From positions 124,001 through 188,000 of the forward strand of contig NZ_JAMGZJ010000071.1 of assembly GCF_025564085.1 (NCBI RefSeq): DNA of 64,000 nt. The letters are read 5' to 3'. The number at the start of each line of letters is the position of its first letter. The stretch's first letter is position 1. A model generated the notes under the pieces. That model was not told where the DNA came from. It saw only the letters and a list, made by a program, of their open reading frames with translations, and did no database searches. Shown in pieces: positions 8,757-17,220 of the stretch. The stretch comes from Silvania confinis. GTDB lineage: Bacteria; Pseudomonadota; Gammaproteobacteria; Enterobacterales; Enterobacteriaceae. A program made the position numbers and the translations under genes.

Positions 8757-9440
8757 TTAGAAGGAATATGCTACGCCGACACGGAAACGGGTCTGGCGGT
8801 CATCACTTTCTTTGACGCCAACGTTACCCACTTCACCATACGGGGACCAGTTTTTATCCAGTTTGTACGCCAGCTTGACGTTATATTCCTGGGAGTAATC
8901 TTTGTTGTTATTACGAATAAAGCCTTCTGAACTTTTCGCGTACACATAGTTCAGCTCGGTACGCCAGTCACCTAATGCGAAACCAACCCATGCATCGCCA
9001 CGGTTTACTTTATCATCGTCTTTGTTGGCGCTTGAAGGATAACGGTTGTACTCATAACGGTAACGACCGGCAACGTAGAAGCCATTATCAAAGCTATATT
9101 GCGCGTGCAGATACGGTTTATAAATTGTGTTGCTCTCTTTACTTTCAACCGTAAAGCCAGGCGTTAAGGAGATGTTTTTGTCCGCTTTCCAGCGCCAGCT
9201 GATCTGATCTTCGTGACCATTGCCTACCATATCGGAGAATGGCTGATCGGCTTTATCGCCACCTGACTTCCATTTTGCTTCGACAGAGAAACCAAAGCCA
9301 TTTTCAAAACGGTGCGATACCGACACGCGGTCTGCGTTGGTGCCAGTATCGATGTATTCGTGACGCAGATCCACGGTGACAGCCTGAGCTGCGAAAGATG
9401 CGCCGATAAGGGAAGCAAGGACCAGAGATTTCTTAAACAT
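8757..9440 (-). CDS. kdgM: Oligogalacturonate-specific porin KdgM
   Basis: Outer-membrane channel, 228 aa from the ATG at 9440, with GAGGG eight bases upstream. A signal peptide ends at AQA-V (about residue 20). The mature chain is a row of short amphipathic beta strands rich in Tyr, Trp and Arg and ends in Phe (VGVAYSF), as in the KdgM family of small monomeric barrels. It lets acidic pectin oligomers through the outer membrane, ahead of TogB. Its upstream region has two KdgR-like boxes and it ends in its own terminator. Confidence 0.88.
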   Translation of the reverse strand: MFKKSLVLASLIGASFAAQAVTVDLRHEYIDTGTNADRVSVSHRFENGFGFSVEAKWKSGGDKADQPFSDMVGNGHEDQISWRWKADKNISLTPGFTVESKESNTIYKPYLHAQYSFDNGFYVAGRYRYEYNRYPSSANKDDDKVNRGDAWVGFALGDWRTELNYVYAKSSEGFIRNNNKDYSQEYNVKLAYKLDKNWSPYGEVGNVGVKESDDRQTRFRVGVAYSF

Positions 9441-9767
9441 GAAAAAAACCCTCAATTAAAATTACGTTTCGTTTTTATGGAACTGCATTTTATTTTTTAA
9501 TGAACGTAATTTTAGTGATCCTGATCGTAATTAATTGTTTCATTTTTTTTGGCAAAGCAGGGCGTGACTGGTATCAACAAAAGTGGGGTCTTAAGGGGGA
9601 TTTAACCGATCGCGATCACACAAGCCTGTTATTTGGCGGGAAGCAATAACGTGAGAAATTAATTGAAAGTTTAAGAATGTACTGAGAGGCGTAAAAATAT
9701 GATGAGGTTCACAAATGAAAGAGCCTCCATAAATGGAGGCTCTTATCTTGACGTATATCAACGCAAT
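9441..9767. promoter_or_regulatory. kdgM upstream region
   Basis: 327 bases between the kdgM start and the yqeF stop, without a gene. ATGGAACTGCATTTTATTTT at 9477-9496 and TTAATTGTTTCATTTTT at 9531-9547 resemble KdgR operators (TGAAAC / GTTTCA-type arms). AGTGATCCTGATCGTA near 9514 is a weak CRP-like sequence. The yqeF-side end holds the yqeF hairpin. Confidence 0.4.
9719..9743 (-). terminator. yqeF terminator hairpin
   Basis: Perfect 11-base arms AAGAGCCTCCA/TGGAGGCTCTT with a three-base loop, 25 bases after the yqeF stop. The minus-strand tail (TTTCATTTG) is only moderately T-rich. Confidence 0.6.
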
Positions 9768-10946
9768 TTATCTCTCTATTGCTAATGCCACGCCCTGCCC
9801 GCCGCCAATACACAGCGTCGCCAGCCCTTTGCGGGCATCGCGCTTTATCATCTCATGGACCAGAGAAACCAGAATGCGGCATCCTGACGCGCCAATCGGA
9901 TGCCCCAGGGCAATCGCCCCGCCGTTGACGTTCACCCGGCGTTCATCCCACTCCAGCATTTTACCCACCGACAGCGCTTGCGCGGCAAAAGCCTCGTTGA
10001 CTTCAATCAGATCGACATCCGCCAGCTGCCAGCCCGCCCGCTCCAGACAGCGGCGGGTCGCATACACCGGGGCGATCCCCATCAAGGCCGGATCCACTCC
10101 GACGCTGGCAAACGCTTTGATCCGCGCCAGCACCGGTAAATTCAGCGCTTCGGCTTTACTTTCGCTCATCATCATCACGGCGGCTGCCCCGTCATTAATA
10201 GAAGAGGCATTGCCCGCAGTGACCGAGCCGGTCAGTTCAAAGGCCGGGTTCAGCAGCGCCAGTCCTTCGGCGCTGGCGTCCGTGCGAGGCTGCTCATCGG
10301 TATCCACCCGCTGAACCTCGCCGTCCGGCTTTTGTGCACTCACCGGCACGATCTCATCGCGAAAGCGACCCGAATCGATGGCGGCACGCGCTTTGTGCTG
10401 CGAACTCAGGGCGTAAGCATCCTGCAGCTCGCGGGTAATGCCATATTCCCGCGCCAGGTTCTCTGCCGTGATGCCCATATGGTAATCATTAAACGCATCC
10501 CACAAGCCGTCATGCACCAGGCTGTCGATCAGCTGGCTGTTGCCGAGCTGTGCCCCGGTGCGGCTGTCGGTCAGGACATGCGGGGCGCGGCTCATATTCT
10601 CCTGCCCCCCGGCGATGACTACATCCGCCTCGCCACACTGAATAGCCTGCGTCGCCAGATGCAGCGCCTTCAGGCCGGATCCGCAGACGTCGTTAATGGT
10701 AATAGCAGAGACGGTATTGGGTAATCCGCCCTTCAGCGCCGCCTGGCGGGCAGGGTTTTGCCCGGCGCCTGCGGTCAGCACCTGACCGAGGATCACCTCA
10801 TCGATCTCGTGTGCTTCAATCCCGCTGCGCTCCACCAGCGCCCGCAGCACCACGCTGCCGAGATCAACCGCCGAGTGGCGCGCAAGCGCCCCCTGGAAAC
10901 AGCCGATGGCGGTGCGCAATGCACCCACTATCACGACCTCTTTCAT
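9768..10946 (-). CDS. yqeF: Acetyl-CoA C-acetyltransferase YqeF (thiolase)
   Basis: Thiolase of the AtoB/PhaA type, 392 aa from the MKEVVIVGALRT start. It should condense two acetyl-CoA to acetoacetyl-CoA or cleave 3-ketoacyl-CoA in the cytoplasm. The acyl-carrying Cys lies in NDVCGSGLKALH near residue 88, the His in GGAIALGHPIGASG and the second Cys in CIGGGQG. It is E. coli YqeF by near-complete agreement and keeps the kdu-yqeF-yqeG order, but here kduI and yqeF are separated by ogl and kdgM. Physiological role in E. coli is not well defined. Confidence 0.92.
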   Translation of the reverse strand: MKEVVIVGALRTAIGCFQGALARHSAVDLGSVVLRALVERSGIEAHEIDEVILGQVLTAGAGQNPARQAALKGGLPNTVSAITINDVCGSGLKALHLATQAIQCGEADVVIAGGQENMSRAPHVLTDSRTGAQLGNSQLIDSLVHDGLWDAFNDYHMGITAENLAREYGITRELQDAYALSSQHKARAAIDSGRFRDEIVPVSAQKPDGEVQRVDTDEQPRTDASAEGLALLNPAFELTGSVTAGNASSINDGAAAVMMMSESKAEALNLPVLARIKAFASVGVDPALMGIAPVYATRRCLERAGWQLADVDLIEVNEAFAAQALSVGKMLEWDERRVNVNGGAIALGHPIGASGCRILVSLVHEMIKRDARKGLATLCIGGGQGVALAIER

Positions 10947-11161
10947 CTCTACCTCTGCGCAAAATGACACCGGCCATAGTAGAGGATTGTTATCAACTAT
11001 TAATGTAATTGTTTAAAAAAAGTGAGTTTTATCACAAAGGATCCACCGCCATTGAGGCCACAAGGCAGATAACCCTTTATTTTGATGGCGATGGTGTTTG
11101 CTTTATTACAGCTTAACGATAAGTTAAGAGATGCAAACACGCGTTTACACTGGAGTAACAA

Positions 11162-12340
11162 ATGTCCGACTGTATCATTCCAGAAATAAAAGAATCAGAA
11201 GAAGAAATCATCGCTATTCGTCGTTATTTACACGCCAATCCAGAATTAAGCCTCGAAGAGTTTAATACCAGCAATCTGGTTGCTCGCCAGCTCGAAAGCT
11301 GGGGATATCAGGTGACCCGGGAGATCGGCAAAACCGGCGTCGTCGGCTCGCTCAGCAAAGGGGATGGCAAGAAATCCATTGGCCTGCGTGCCGACATGGA
11401 TGCCCTGCCAATCCTCGAAGCCACCAATTTACCCTGGGCCAGCACCGTGCCCGGTAAAATGCACGCCTGCGGTCACGACGGACATACCTCTATTTTACTG
11501 GCCGCCGCTAAATATATAGCCTCTGATACCTGCCAGTTTAACGGCACCGTGCACCTTATTTTCCAGCCTGCCGAAGAAGCGATTGGCGGTGCGGATTTAA
11601 TGATTAAAGAGGGGCTGTTTGACCGCTTCCCCTGCGACCGTATTTTTGCCCTGCACAATATGCCTTACCTGCCGACCGGTAAATTTGGCTTTTATGAAGG
11701 CAACTTTATGGCCTCCGCCGATACCGTAAAAATTACCCTGCAGGGCTACGGCGGCCACGGTGCCCATCCTGAACGCACCGTCGATCCGATTGTCACCGGG
11801 GCGGCATTGATCATGTCCCTGCAAAGTATTGTGGCGCGTAATGTGCCGCCGGGGGAAACCGCGGTGGTGACCGTCGGTACCTTCCAGGCGGGTATTGCCT
11901 CCAACGTCATCCCCGACAGCGCGGTGATGGAGCTGACGGTGCGCTCGATGAAACCGGAGATCCGCGAGCTGCTGATCCGCCGTATTCAGGAGATCGTTGA
12001 TTTCACCGCCCGCAGCTATGGCGCCACCAGCGAAATCGAGATCTATGACTCCTACCCGGTGCTGGTCAACGATGCCGAACAGACGGCGTTTGCCCGCCAG
12101 CTGGCTATCGAGTTCTTTGGCCAGGATGCGGTGCTCGACAGCGTCTCGCCGTCTAACGGCAGCGAAGATTTCGCCTTTATGCTCCAGCAGCGCCCGGGCA
12201 GCTATTTCTTACTCGGTAACGGGGAGAAAGGCGAAAAAGGTGGTTGCATGGTGCATAACCCCGGCTACGACTTCAATGACGAAATCATTACCACCGGGGC
12301 CTCATTCTTTGCCCGTTTAGTTGAAAACTATTGCCGTTAA
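11162..12340 (+). CDS. M20-family amidohydrolase (N-acyl amino acid / hippurate hydrolase-like)
   Basis: Zinc amidohydrolase of peptidase family M20D, 392 aa. Metal-site motifs are visible: RADMDALPI, HACGHDGHT (His-Asp-His region) and PAEEAIGGA (catalytic and metal Glu), plus a GGHGAHPE dimerisation-domain segment and the late NGSEDF. No signal peptide, so cytoplasmic. GGAG lies eight bases before the ATG. A periplasmic amino-acid binding protein starts 14 bases after the stop. Together they suggest uptake and deacylation of an N-acyl amino acid or amide; the substrate is not visible. The pair is absent from the yqeF-yqeG interval of E. coli. Confidence 0.85.
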   Translation: MSDCIIPEIKESEEEIIAIRRYLHANPELSLEEFNTSNLVARQLESWGYQVTREIGKTGVVGSLSKGDGKKSIGLRADMDALPILEATNLPWASTVPGKMHACGHDGHTSILLAAAKYIASDTCQFNGTVHLIFQPAEEAIGGADLMIKEGLFDRFPCDRIFALHNMPYLPTGKFGFYEGNFMASADTVKITLQGYGGHGAHPERTVDPIVTGAALIMSLQSIVARNVPPGETAVVTVGTFQAGIASNVIPDSAVMELTVRSMKPEIRELLIRRIQEIVDFTARSYGATSEIEIYDSYPVLVNDAEQTAFARQLAIEFFGQDAVLDSVSPSNGSEDFAFMLQQRPGSYFLLGNGEKGEKGGCMVHNPGYDFNDEIITTGASFFARLVENYCR

Positions 12341-12354
12341 GACAGGAACATATA

Positions 12355-13131
12355 ATGAAAAAAATTCTTTTACCCCTGGTGGCATTACTGGCCGCGTCAT
12401 CCGCCTTCGCGGGTGAGATTAAAGAGCTGCGCTTTGGCGTGGATCCCACCTTCGCCCCTTTTGAGTCCAAAAATCCGCAGGGCGAAGTGGTCGGTTTTGA
12501 TATCGATCTGGGCAATGCGATCTGTAAGCAGCTGCAGGCAAAATGCGTGTGGGTTGAAAGTAACTTCGACGGCATTATCCCGTCGCTGAAAGCGCGTAAG
12601 TTCGATGCCATTCTTTCCGGCATGTACATCACCGAGAAGCGCAAAGAGCAGATTGCCTTCAGTGACAAAATTTACAGCGGTCCCGCGTTCCTGGTGGCGC
12701 GTAAAAACAGCCTGCCGGGCAATAGCCTGGATCAGCTGAAGGGCAAGACGATTGGCGTGGAGCAAGGTTCCGCCCAGGAAACCTATGCCAACCAGCAGTG
12801 GCGCGGCCAGGGTGTCAACGTGGTGGCTTATCAGGGTGCGGACCAGGTGATTCGTGACCTTGAATCCGGGCGTATCGATGGCGCCGTGCTCTCCGGCTTA
12901 ATGGCGGATTACAGCTTCCTGAGCCAGCCGCAGGGCAAAGAGTTTGCCTTTGTCGGCGGCGCGCTGCAGGACGAGGCGCTGTTTGGCGCCGGGGCAGCCA
13001 TTGGCCTGCGCAAAGAGGATGACAAGCTGCGCCAGGAGTTGAATGGCGCGCTCGCCGCAATCCTCGCTGACGGCACCTACAAAAAGCTGTCCTCACAATA
13101 CTTCAGCTTTGATATCTACTCCGGCAAGTAA
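12355..13131 (+). CDS. Polar amino acid ABC transporter binding protein (lone)
   Basis: Periplasmic SBP_bac_3 protein, 258 aa from MKKILLPL, with a signal peptide cleaved after SAFA-G near residue 19. The start of the mature domain (LRFGVDPTFAPFESK) and the GFDIDLGNAICK segment place it with the HisJ/ArgT/ArtJ binders of basic amino acids. It forms an operon with the upstream amidohydrolase. No permease or ATPase gene is nearby, so it must borrow a transporter encoded elsewhere or use the permease of a related system. Confidence 0.85.
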   Translation: MKKILLPLVALLAASSAFAGEIKELRFGVDPTFAPFESKNPQGEVVGFDIDLGNAICKQLQAKCVWVESNFDGIIPSLKARKFDAILSGMYITEKRKEQIAFSDKIYSGPAFLVARKNSLPGNSLDQLKGKTIGVEQGSAQETYANQQWRGQGVNVVAYQGADQVIRDLESGRIDGAVLSGLMADYSFLSQPQGKEFAFVGGALQDEALFGAGAAIGLRKEDDKLRQELNGALAAILADGTYKKLSSQYFSFDIYSGK

Positions 13132-13177
13132 CCGCAACCCGCCCATCAGACGCTGACGGGCGGGCATTTCCCCTCAC

Positions 13178-14053
13178 TCACGCCAGACTCGCCTTATGCT
13201 GCAGATAGTGCCGCAGCCAGTTTCCAGCCGTCCCTGGCGGGGAGCGCTTATTCCACACCAGATCAATCGCCACCGAGCGCGGCCAGCCCGGCACCTTGAG
13301 CTGCACCAGCGTTTTTTCCGGGGCAAACTCCTCGACCAACGCGCAGGGTAGCGCGCACCAGCCGAAGCCCTGCACCGCCATGCTGAGCAGCATCAGATAG
13401 TTGGGTGCCGACCAGACCGGCCCCTGCGCCAGCACCGGCTCGCGCTCCATATAAGTATTCAACCGCAGCTCGCGCCAGCCGTGCAGTTCATCGGCGGCGA
13501 TCTGGCTTTGCGCTGCCAGCGGATGACTGGTGGAGGTATAAATCGCCATATGGGTCTGCATCGGAAGGCGGATAGCCGCGATATCGGTGGGATAGCTTTC
13601 CCGCGCTTCGGTCAGGCCGATGTGCGCCCGCGCCTTTTGCAGCAGGTCGATAACATCTTCTTCTTCGCCAATCAGGCATTCAAATTCGGTGTGGGGAAAG
13701 CGCGCATCAAAGCGGAACAGCAGATCCTCGAGCACATCCGGATGCAGCGTATCCGAGAGCACAAAGCTCAACCGCGCTTCGGTCTCTTCGCTGAGCGACA
13801 CCGCCAGCTCATCCAGCCGCGCACTGGCTGCCAGGATCGACTGAACATAACCCAACACCTGCTTGCCCTGAGCAGTGAGTACCGGCTGGCGGGCGCTGCG
13901 ATCGAATAGCGCAAAGCCGAGATCGTCTTCCAGATGGGCAATGGCGGTGCTGATGGTGGACTGACTTTTACGCAGGCGGCGGGCGGCAGCGGAGAAAGAG
14001 CCTGCCGCCACCGTCTCGACAAACGCGGTTAACGCTTCGGGGGAATAGCGCAT
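13178..14053 (-). CDS. LysR-family transcriptional regulator
   Basis: 291 aa. The N-terminal winged helix-turn-helix (FSAAARRLRKSQSTISTAI at about residues 19-37) and a C-terminal substrate-binding-type domain are typical of LysR. It is divergent from the PACE efflux gene with 105 bases between the two starts, the usual LysR arrangement, so it probably controls that gene in response to an unknown ligand. It converges on the amidohydrolase/binding-protein pair and could regulate that too, though the geometry favours the efflux gene. Confidence 0.88.
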   Translation of the reverse strand: MRYSPEALTAFVETVAAGSFSAAARRLRKSQSTISTAIAHLEDDLGFALFDRSARQPVLTAQGKQVLGYVQSILAASARLDELAVSLSEETEARLSFVLSDTLHPDVLEDLLFRFDARFPHTEFECLIGEEEDVIDLLQKARAHIGLTEARESYPTDIAAIRLPMQTHMAIYTSTSHPLAAQSQIAADELHGWRELRLNTYMEREPVLAQGPVWSAPNYLMLLSMAVQGFGWCALPCALVEEFAPEKTLVQLKVPGWPRSVAIDLVWNKRSPPGTAGNWLRHYLQHKASLA

Positions 14054-14158
14054 GATGTATCTACTTTATCGATGGATTCTAACTTTTATATATCAGTTTA
14101 AACGATAAAAATAGCAGCAGATTTTGCCCATCCCGGCAAATTAACGAGGTATCAGAGT

Positions 14159-14620
14159 ATGCAGCACAACGACATTCAGCGCAGAAAACTGCCGGAACGC
14201 ATCTTCCACGCCGTCTGTTTTGAGGGTATCGCCACGGCGATCCTCGCCCCGACCACCGCCTGGCTGATGCAGCGCCCGATCCTGGAGATGGGGGCGTTAA
14301 CGATTATTCTCGCCACCACGGCGATGATCTGGAACATCATCTATAACGCCGTTTTCGACAAGGTCTGGCCGCGACATAAAGTGACCCGCACCGCGAAAGT
14401 CCGCGCCCTGCACGCCCTGGGCTTTGAAGTTGGGTTTATTTTTATCGGTGTGACCATTGTGGCGCAAGTATTGGGCGTCAGCCTGCTGCAGGCTTTCACC
14501 CTTGAGATCGGTTTCTTTATTTTCTTCCTGCCGTACACCATGCTCTACAACTGGGCGTACGACACGCTGCGCGATCGCCTGATGGCGCGACGCCAGCAGC
14601 AGCGGGTGACCGCTAAATGA
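14159..14620 (+). CDS. PACE-family multidrug efflux protein (AceI-like)
   Basis: Small inner-membrane protein of 153 aa with four hydrophobic helices in two tandem bacterial-transmembrane-pair domains, the design of proteobacterial antimicrobial compound efflux proteins such as AceI (chlorhexidine and other cationic biocides, or short diamines). The conserved Glu of helix 1 is present in HAVCFEG (residue 22) and repeated in HALGFEVGF of the second unit; WNIIYNAVFDK and YNWAYD segments are also characteristic. ATG preceded by ACGAGG. A LysR gene is divergent upstream. Substrate unknown. Confidence 0.85.
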   Translation: MQHNDIQRRKLPERIFHAVCFEGIATAILAPTTAWLMQRPILEMGALTIILATTAMIWNIIYNAVFDKVWPRHKVTRTAKVRALHALGFEVGFIFIGVTIVAQVLGVSLLQAFTLEIGFFIFFLPYTMLYNWAYDTLRDRLMARRQQQRVTAK

Positions 14621-14625
14621 TCTTC

Positions 14626-14650
14626 CCGGCCGGAAATCCTTTCCGGCCGG
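14626..14650. terminator. GC-rich hairpin between PACE gene and yqeG
   Basis: Perfect 11-base arms CCGGCCGGAAA/TTTCCGGCCGG with a three-base loop, six bases after the PACE stop codon. No T-run follows, so it may be a transcript-stabilising hairpin or a weak terminator. Confidence 0.45.
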
Positions 14651-14738
14651 CCTCTCCCAGCGTCAACGGCGACCTCAATGCGTGATTATGGTAAAATAGT
14701 CTCCTTTTTGTTGGTTTTATAGTTGATACATTTCTCTC

Positions 14739-15968
14739 ATGTCGAAAATCTGGTCTAAAGAAGAGACCCTCTGGAGCTTTGCCCTGTACGGCACGGCCGT
14801 GGGCGCAGGAACCTTGTTTCTGCCTATCCAGCTGGGCTCCGCAGGCGCTATTGTCCTGCTCATCACCGCCCTCGTGGCCTATCCACTTACCTACTGGCCC
14901 CACAAAGCGTTATGCCAGTTCATCCTCTCGGCGAAGACAAAAGCCAGTGAAGGGATCACCGGTGCGGTCACTCACTACTACGGGAAGACGATCGGGAACC
15001 TGATCACCACGCTCTACTTTGTCGCCTTTTTTGTGGTGGTGTTAATTTATGCCGTGGCGATCACCAACTCGCTGACCGAACAGCTGGCCAAACGCATGGT
15101 TGTCGATACTCCCGTGCGGATGCTGGTCAGTCTGGGCGTGGTGCTGACCTTAAATCTGATCTTCCTGATGGGACGGCATATCACCATCCGGGTGATGGGC
15201 TTTTTGGTCTTCCCGCTGATTGCGTATTTCCTGCTGGTATCGCTGTACCTTACCGGCAGCTGGCAGCCTTCGCTGCTCACCAGCCAAATGACGTTCGATC
15301 AGCACACCCTGCATCAGGTGTGGATCTCGATTCCGGTGATGGTGTTTGCCTTTAGCCATACCCCGATTATTTCAACCTTTGCCGTCGACCGCCGGGAGAA
15401 GTATGGCGACGCCGCCATGGGTAAATGCACCCGCATCATGAAGGTGGCGTACCTGATCATCTGCCTGAGCGTGCTGTTCTTTGTCTTCAGCTGTCTGCTG
15501 TCGATCCCGCCGTCGTATATCGTGGCGGCCAAAGAAGAGGGTGTGACGATCCTCTCGGCGCTGTCGATGATGCCCTCCTCCCCGGCCTGGCTTGGGATCT
15601 CCGGCATTGTGGTGGCGATTGTCGCGATGTCGAAGTCGTTTCTCGGCACTTACTTTGGCGTGATTGAAGGGGCGACGGAGATCGTGAAATCCTCGTTAAA
15701 TCAGGTTGGCGTGAAGAAAAGCCGGGCCTTCAACCGGGCGGTGTCGATTATCGGCGTCTCGCTGATTACATTTGCGGTGTGCTGCATTAATCCCAACGCC
15801 ATCTCGATGATTTACGCCATCAGCGGACCGCTTATCGCCATGATCCTGTTCATCATGCCAACGCTATCGACGTACCTGATCCCGGCATTGAAGCCTTATC
15901 GTTCAATCGGTAACGTGCTGACGCTGATTGTCGGACTGCTGTGCGTGTCGGTGATGTTTATCGCCTGA
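14739..15968 (+). CDS. yqeG: YqeG, serine/threonine-family amino acid:proton symporter
   Basis: Inner-membrane transporter of the HAAAP/SdaC group, 409 aa with about eleven hydrophobic segments. The opening FALYGTAVGAGTLFLPIQ contains the flexible Gly-rich TM1 motif of this fold, and the IPVMVFAFSHTPIISTFA segment is family-typical. Almost identical to E. coli YqeG over the full length; the exact substrate (probably serine-like) is not proved by sequence. Its last codons overlap by 11 bases the end of the acetyltransferase on the opposite strand, so there is no room for a terminator between them. Confidence 0.92.
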   Translation: MSKIWSKEETLWSFALYGTAVGAGTLFLPIQLGSAGAIVLLITALVAYPLTYWPHKALCQFILSAKTKASEGITGAVTHYYGKTIGNLITTLYFVAFFVVVLIYAVAITNSLTEQLAKRMVVDTPVRMLVSLGVVLTLNLIFLMGRHITIRVMGFLVFPLIAYFLLVSLYLTGSWQPSLLTSQMTFDQHTLHQVWISIPVMVFAFSHTPIISTFAVDRREKYGDAAMGKCTRIMKVAYLIICLSVLFFVFSCLLSIPPSYIVAAKEEGVTILSALSMMPSSPAWLGISGIVVAIVAMSKSFLGTYFGVIEGATEIVKSSLNQVGVKKSRAFNRAVSIIGVSLITFAVCCINPNAISMIYAISGPLIAMILFIMPTLSTYLIPALKPYRSIGNVLTLIVGLLCVSVMFIA

Positions 15969-16491
15969 GTCGGTACAGCACATGAAGCGCAAGACGGTGC
16001 TCGGGGGGCAGCGATGGATGCAGAAAATGCCCCTGCTTTGTCATCCCCAGGCGTAACATTAATGACTCGGAAGAGACGTTGTGAATGGAGGTAAACGAGA
16101 CCACCTCATCCAGCGCCAGCACCTGAAAAGCAAAAGTCAGGCAGGCTTTTGCCGCTTCACAGGCAAACCCCTTGTGCCAGAACGGTTTCGCCAGCCGCCA
16201 GCCAATTTCGGTACAGGGTGAGAAGGTAAAACGATCGGGTTGATGATGCAGCCCGACCGTGCCGAGAAAGGTGCCGCTGGCCTTCTCCTCCAGCGCCCAG
16301 AATCCCCAGCCGTTAAGATCAATGAGTGCGCTAAAACGTTCTGCCAGCCCATCGCTCTCTTCCCGGCTCAGGGGAGCGGGGAAACAGCCCATGACTTCCG
16401 GATCGCTGTTCAGGGCGGCAAAAGGCGCCAGATCCTCTGCTCGCCATTGCCGCAGCCGTACCCGCGATGTCTCAGGCGCGGATATCATCAT
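15958..16491 (-). CDS. GNAT acetyltransferase, RimJ/RimL type
   Basis: Cytoplasmic acetyl-CoA-dependent N-acetyltransferase, 177 aa from the ATG at 16491, chosen because upstream residues are atypical and the conserved part begins at RVRLRQW. Motif [20 protein letters not shown] carries the acetyl-CoA pyrophosphate loop, and the [15 protein letters not shown] segment is typical of RimJ/RimL-like enzymes. Start codon overlaps the end of yjdJ by about 20 bases, so translation is probably coupled. Substrate could be a protein N-terminus, amino acid or small molecule; not assignable. Confidence 0.8.
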   Translation of the reverse strand: MMISAPETSRVRLRQWRAEDLAPFAALNSDPEVMGCFPAPLSREESDGLAERFSALIDLNGWGFWALEEKASGTFLGTVGLHHQPDRFTFSPCTEIGWRLAKPFWHKGFACEAAKACLTFAFQVLALDEVVSFTSIHNVSSESLMLRLGMTKQGHFLHPSLPPEHRLALHVLYRLRR

Positions 16492-16744
16492 ACTCGCGGG
16501 TCTTATCAAATTCGTGTTTCGCAAACGGGCACAGGGGAATGATTTTGCGATTTTCTGCACGCATCTTTTCCACTACCTTCGCCACCAGCAGCTTACCGAC
16601 GCCCTGCCCTTTCAGGCTCTCATCGACATCCGTATGCTCGATAATGCTGAGATGCTCGCCGGTGGGCACAAAGACAATCTCTGCAATCTGATTGCCGTCT
16701 CCATCGTTGACGTAAAACTTGTTATGGCCTTCCTGAATGTCCAT
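16472..16744 (-). CDS. yjdJ: Small GNAT-like acetyltransferase YjdJ
   Basis: 90 aa from [12 protein letters not shown]. It is a minimal GNAT fold with the acetyl-CoA loop [13 protein letters not shown] at about residues 48-60, and a Cys-Pro-Phe (LCPFAKHEF) near the end, as in E. coli YjdJ. It follows yjdI by ten bases, the same partnership as in E. coli, where the two lie in another part of the chromosome. Function is not known. Confidence 0.88.
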   Translation of the reverse strand: MDIQEGHNKFYVNDGDGNQIAEIVFVPTGEHLSIIEHTDVDESLKGQGVGKLLVAKVVEKMRAENRKIIPLCPFAKHEFDKTREYDDIRA

Positions 16745-16754
16745 GGTTTCTCGC

Positions 16755-16985
16755 TTATTTGTGGCGGTATTTGAGGGCGCCGCTCGGGCAGGTGTCAATC
16801 ACGCGTACAACCGTTTCAACATCCACTTCATCCGGGATTATCCAGGGTTTACGTTTCAGATTGAAGAGCTTAACGCTGCCGCGCACGCAATTGCCTGAAT
16901 GCTGGCAGATATCGGTGCTAAAGTAGACGTCAATTTTTTCACCGGTATAGGCCCGGTACCCTGCGTCCAGGAGATCGTTATCCAT
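16755..16985 (-). CDS. yjdI: 4Fe-4S mono-cluster protein YjdI
   Basis: 76 aa. Short ferredoxin-like protein with cysteines in [12 protein letters not shown] (residues 27 and 33) and DTCPSGAL (near residue 66), consistent with the single-cluster YjdI/divergent ferredoxin family. No signal peptide. First gene of yjdI-yjdJ-GNAT on the minus strand. An electron-transfer or sensing role is possible; E. coli gives no firm function. Confidence 0.88.
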   Translation of the reverse strand: MDNDLLDAGYRAYTGEKIDVYFSTDICQHSGNCVRGSVKLFNLKRKPWIIPDEVDVETVVRVIDTCPSGALKYRHK

Positions 16986-17220
16986 GACATTGCCTCTGTA
17001 ATTATTATGGGTGCGGCAGTAATCATAGCTCTGGCAGGCCGTTAACGTGGCTATTTAATCCAGGAATCATCACCCTCATGAACGATATGTCTCTTGAGAG
17101 GACCTTTAAAATTGTCAGAGCCAGAATTATGGCGTTTAAAAATAAACAACAATAATCTGCATCAGTGTTATTCAGTCAGGATAATTGGCGCTGTTTTTTA
17201 ATTTAACCACAGGTCATATC

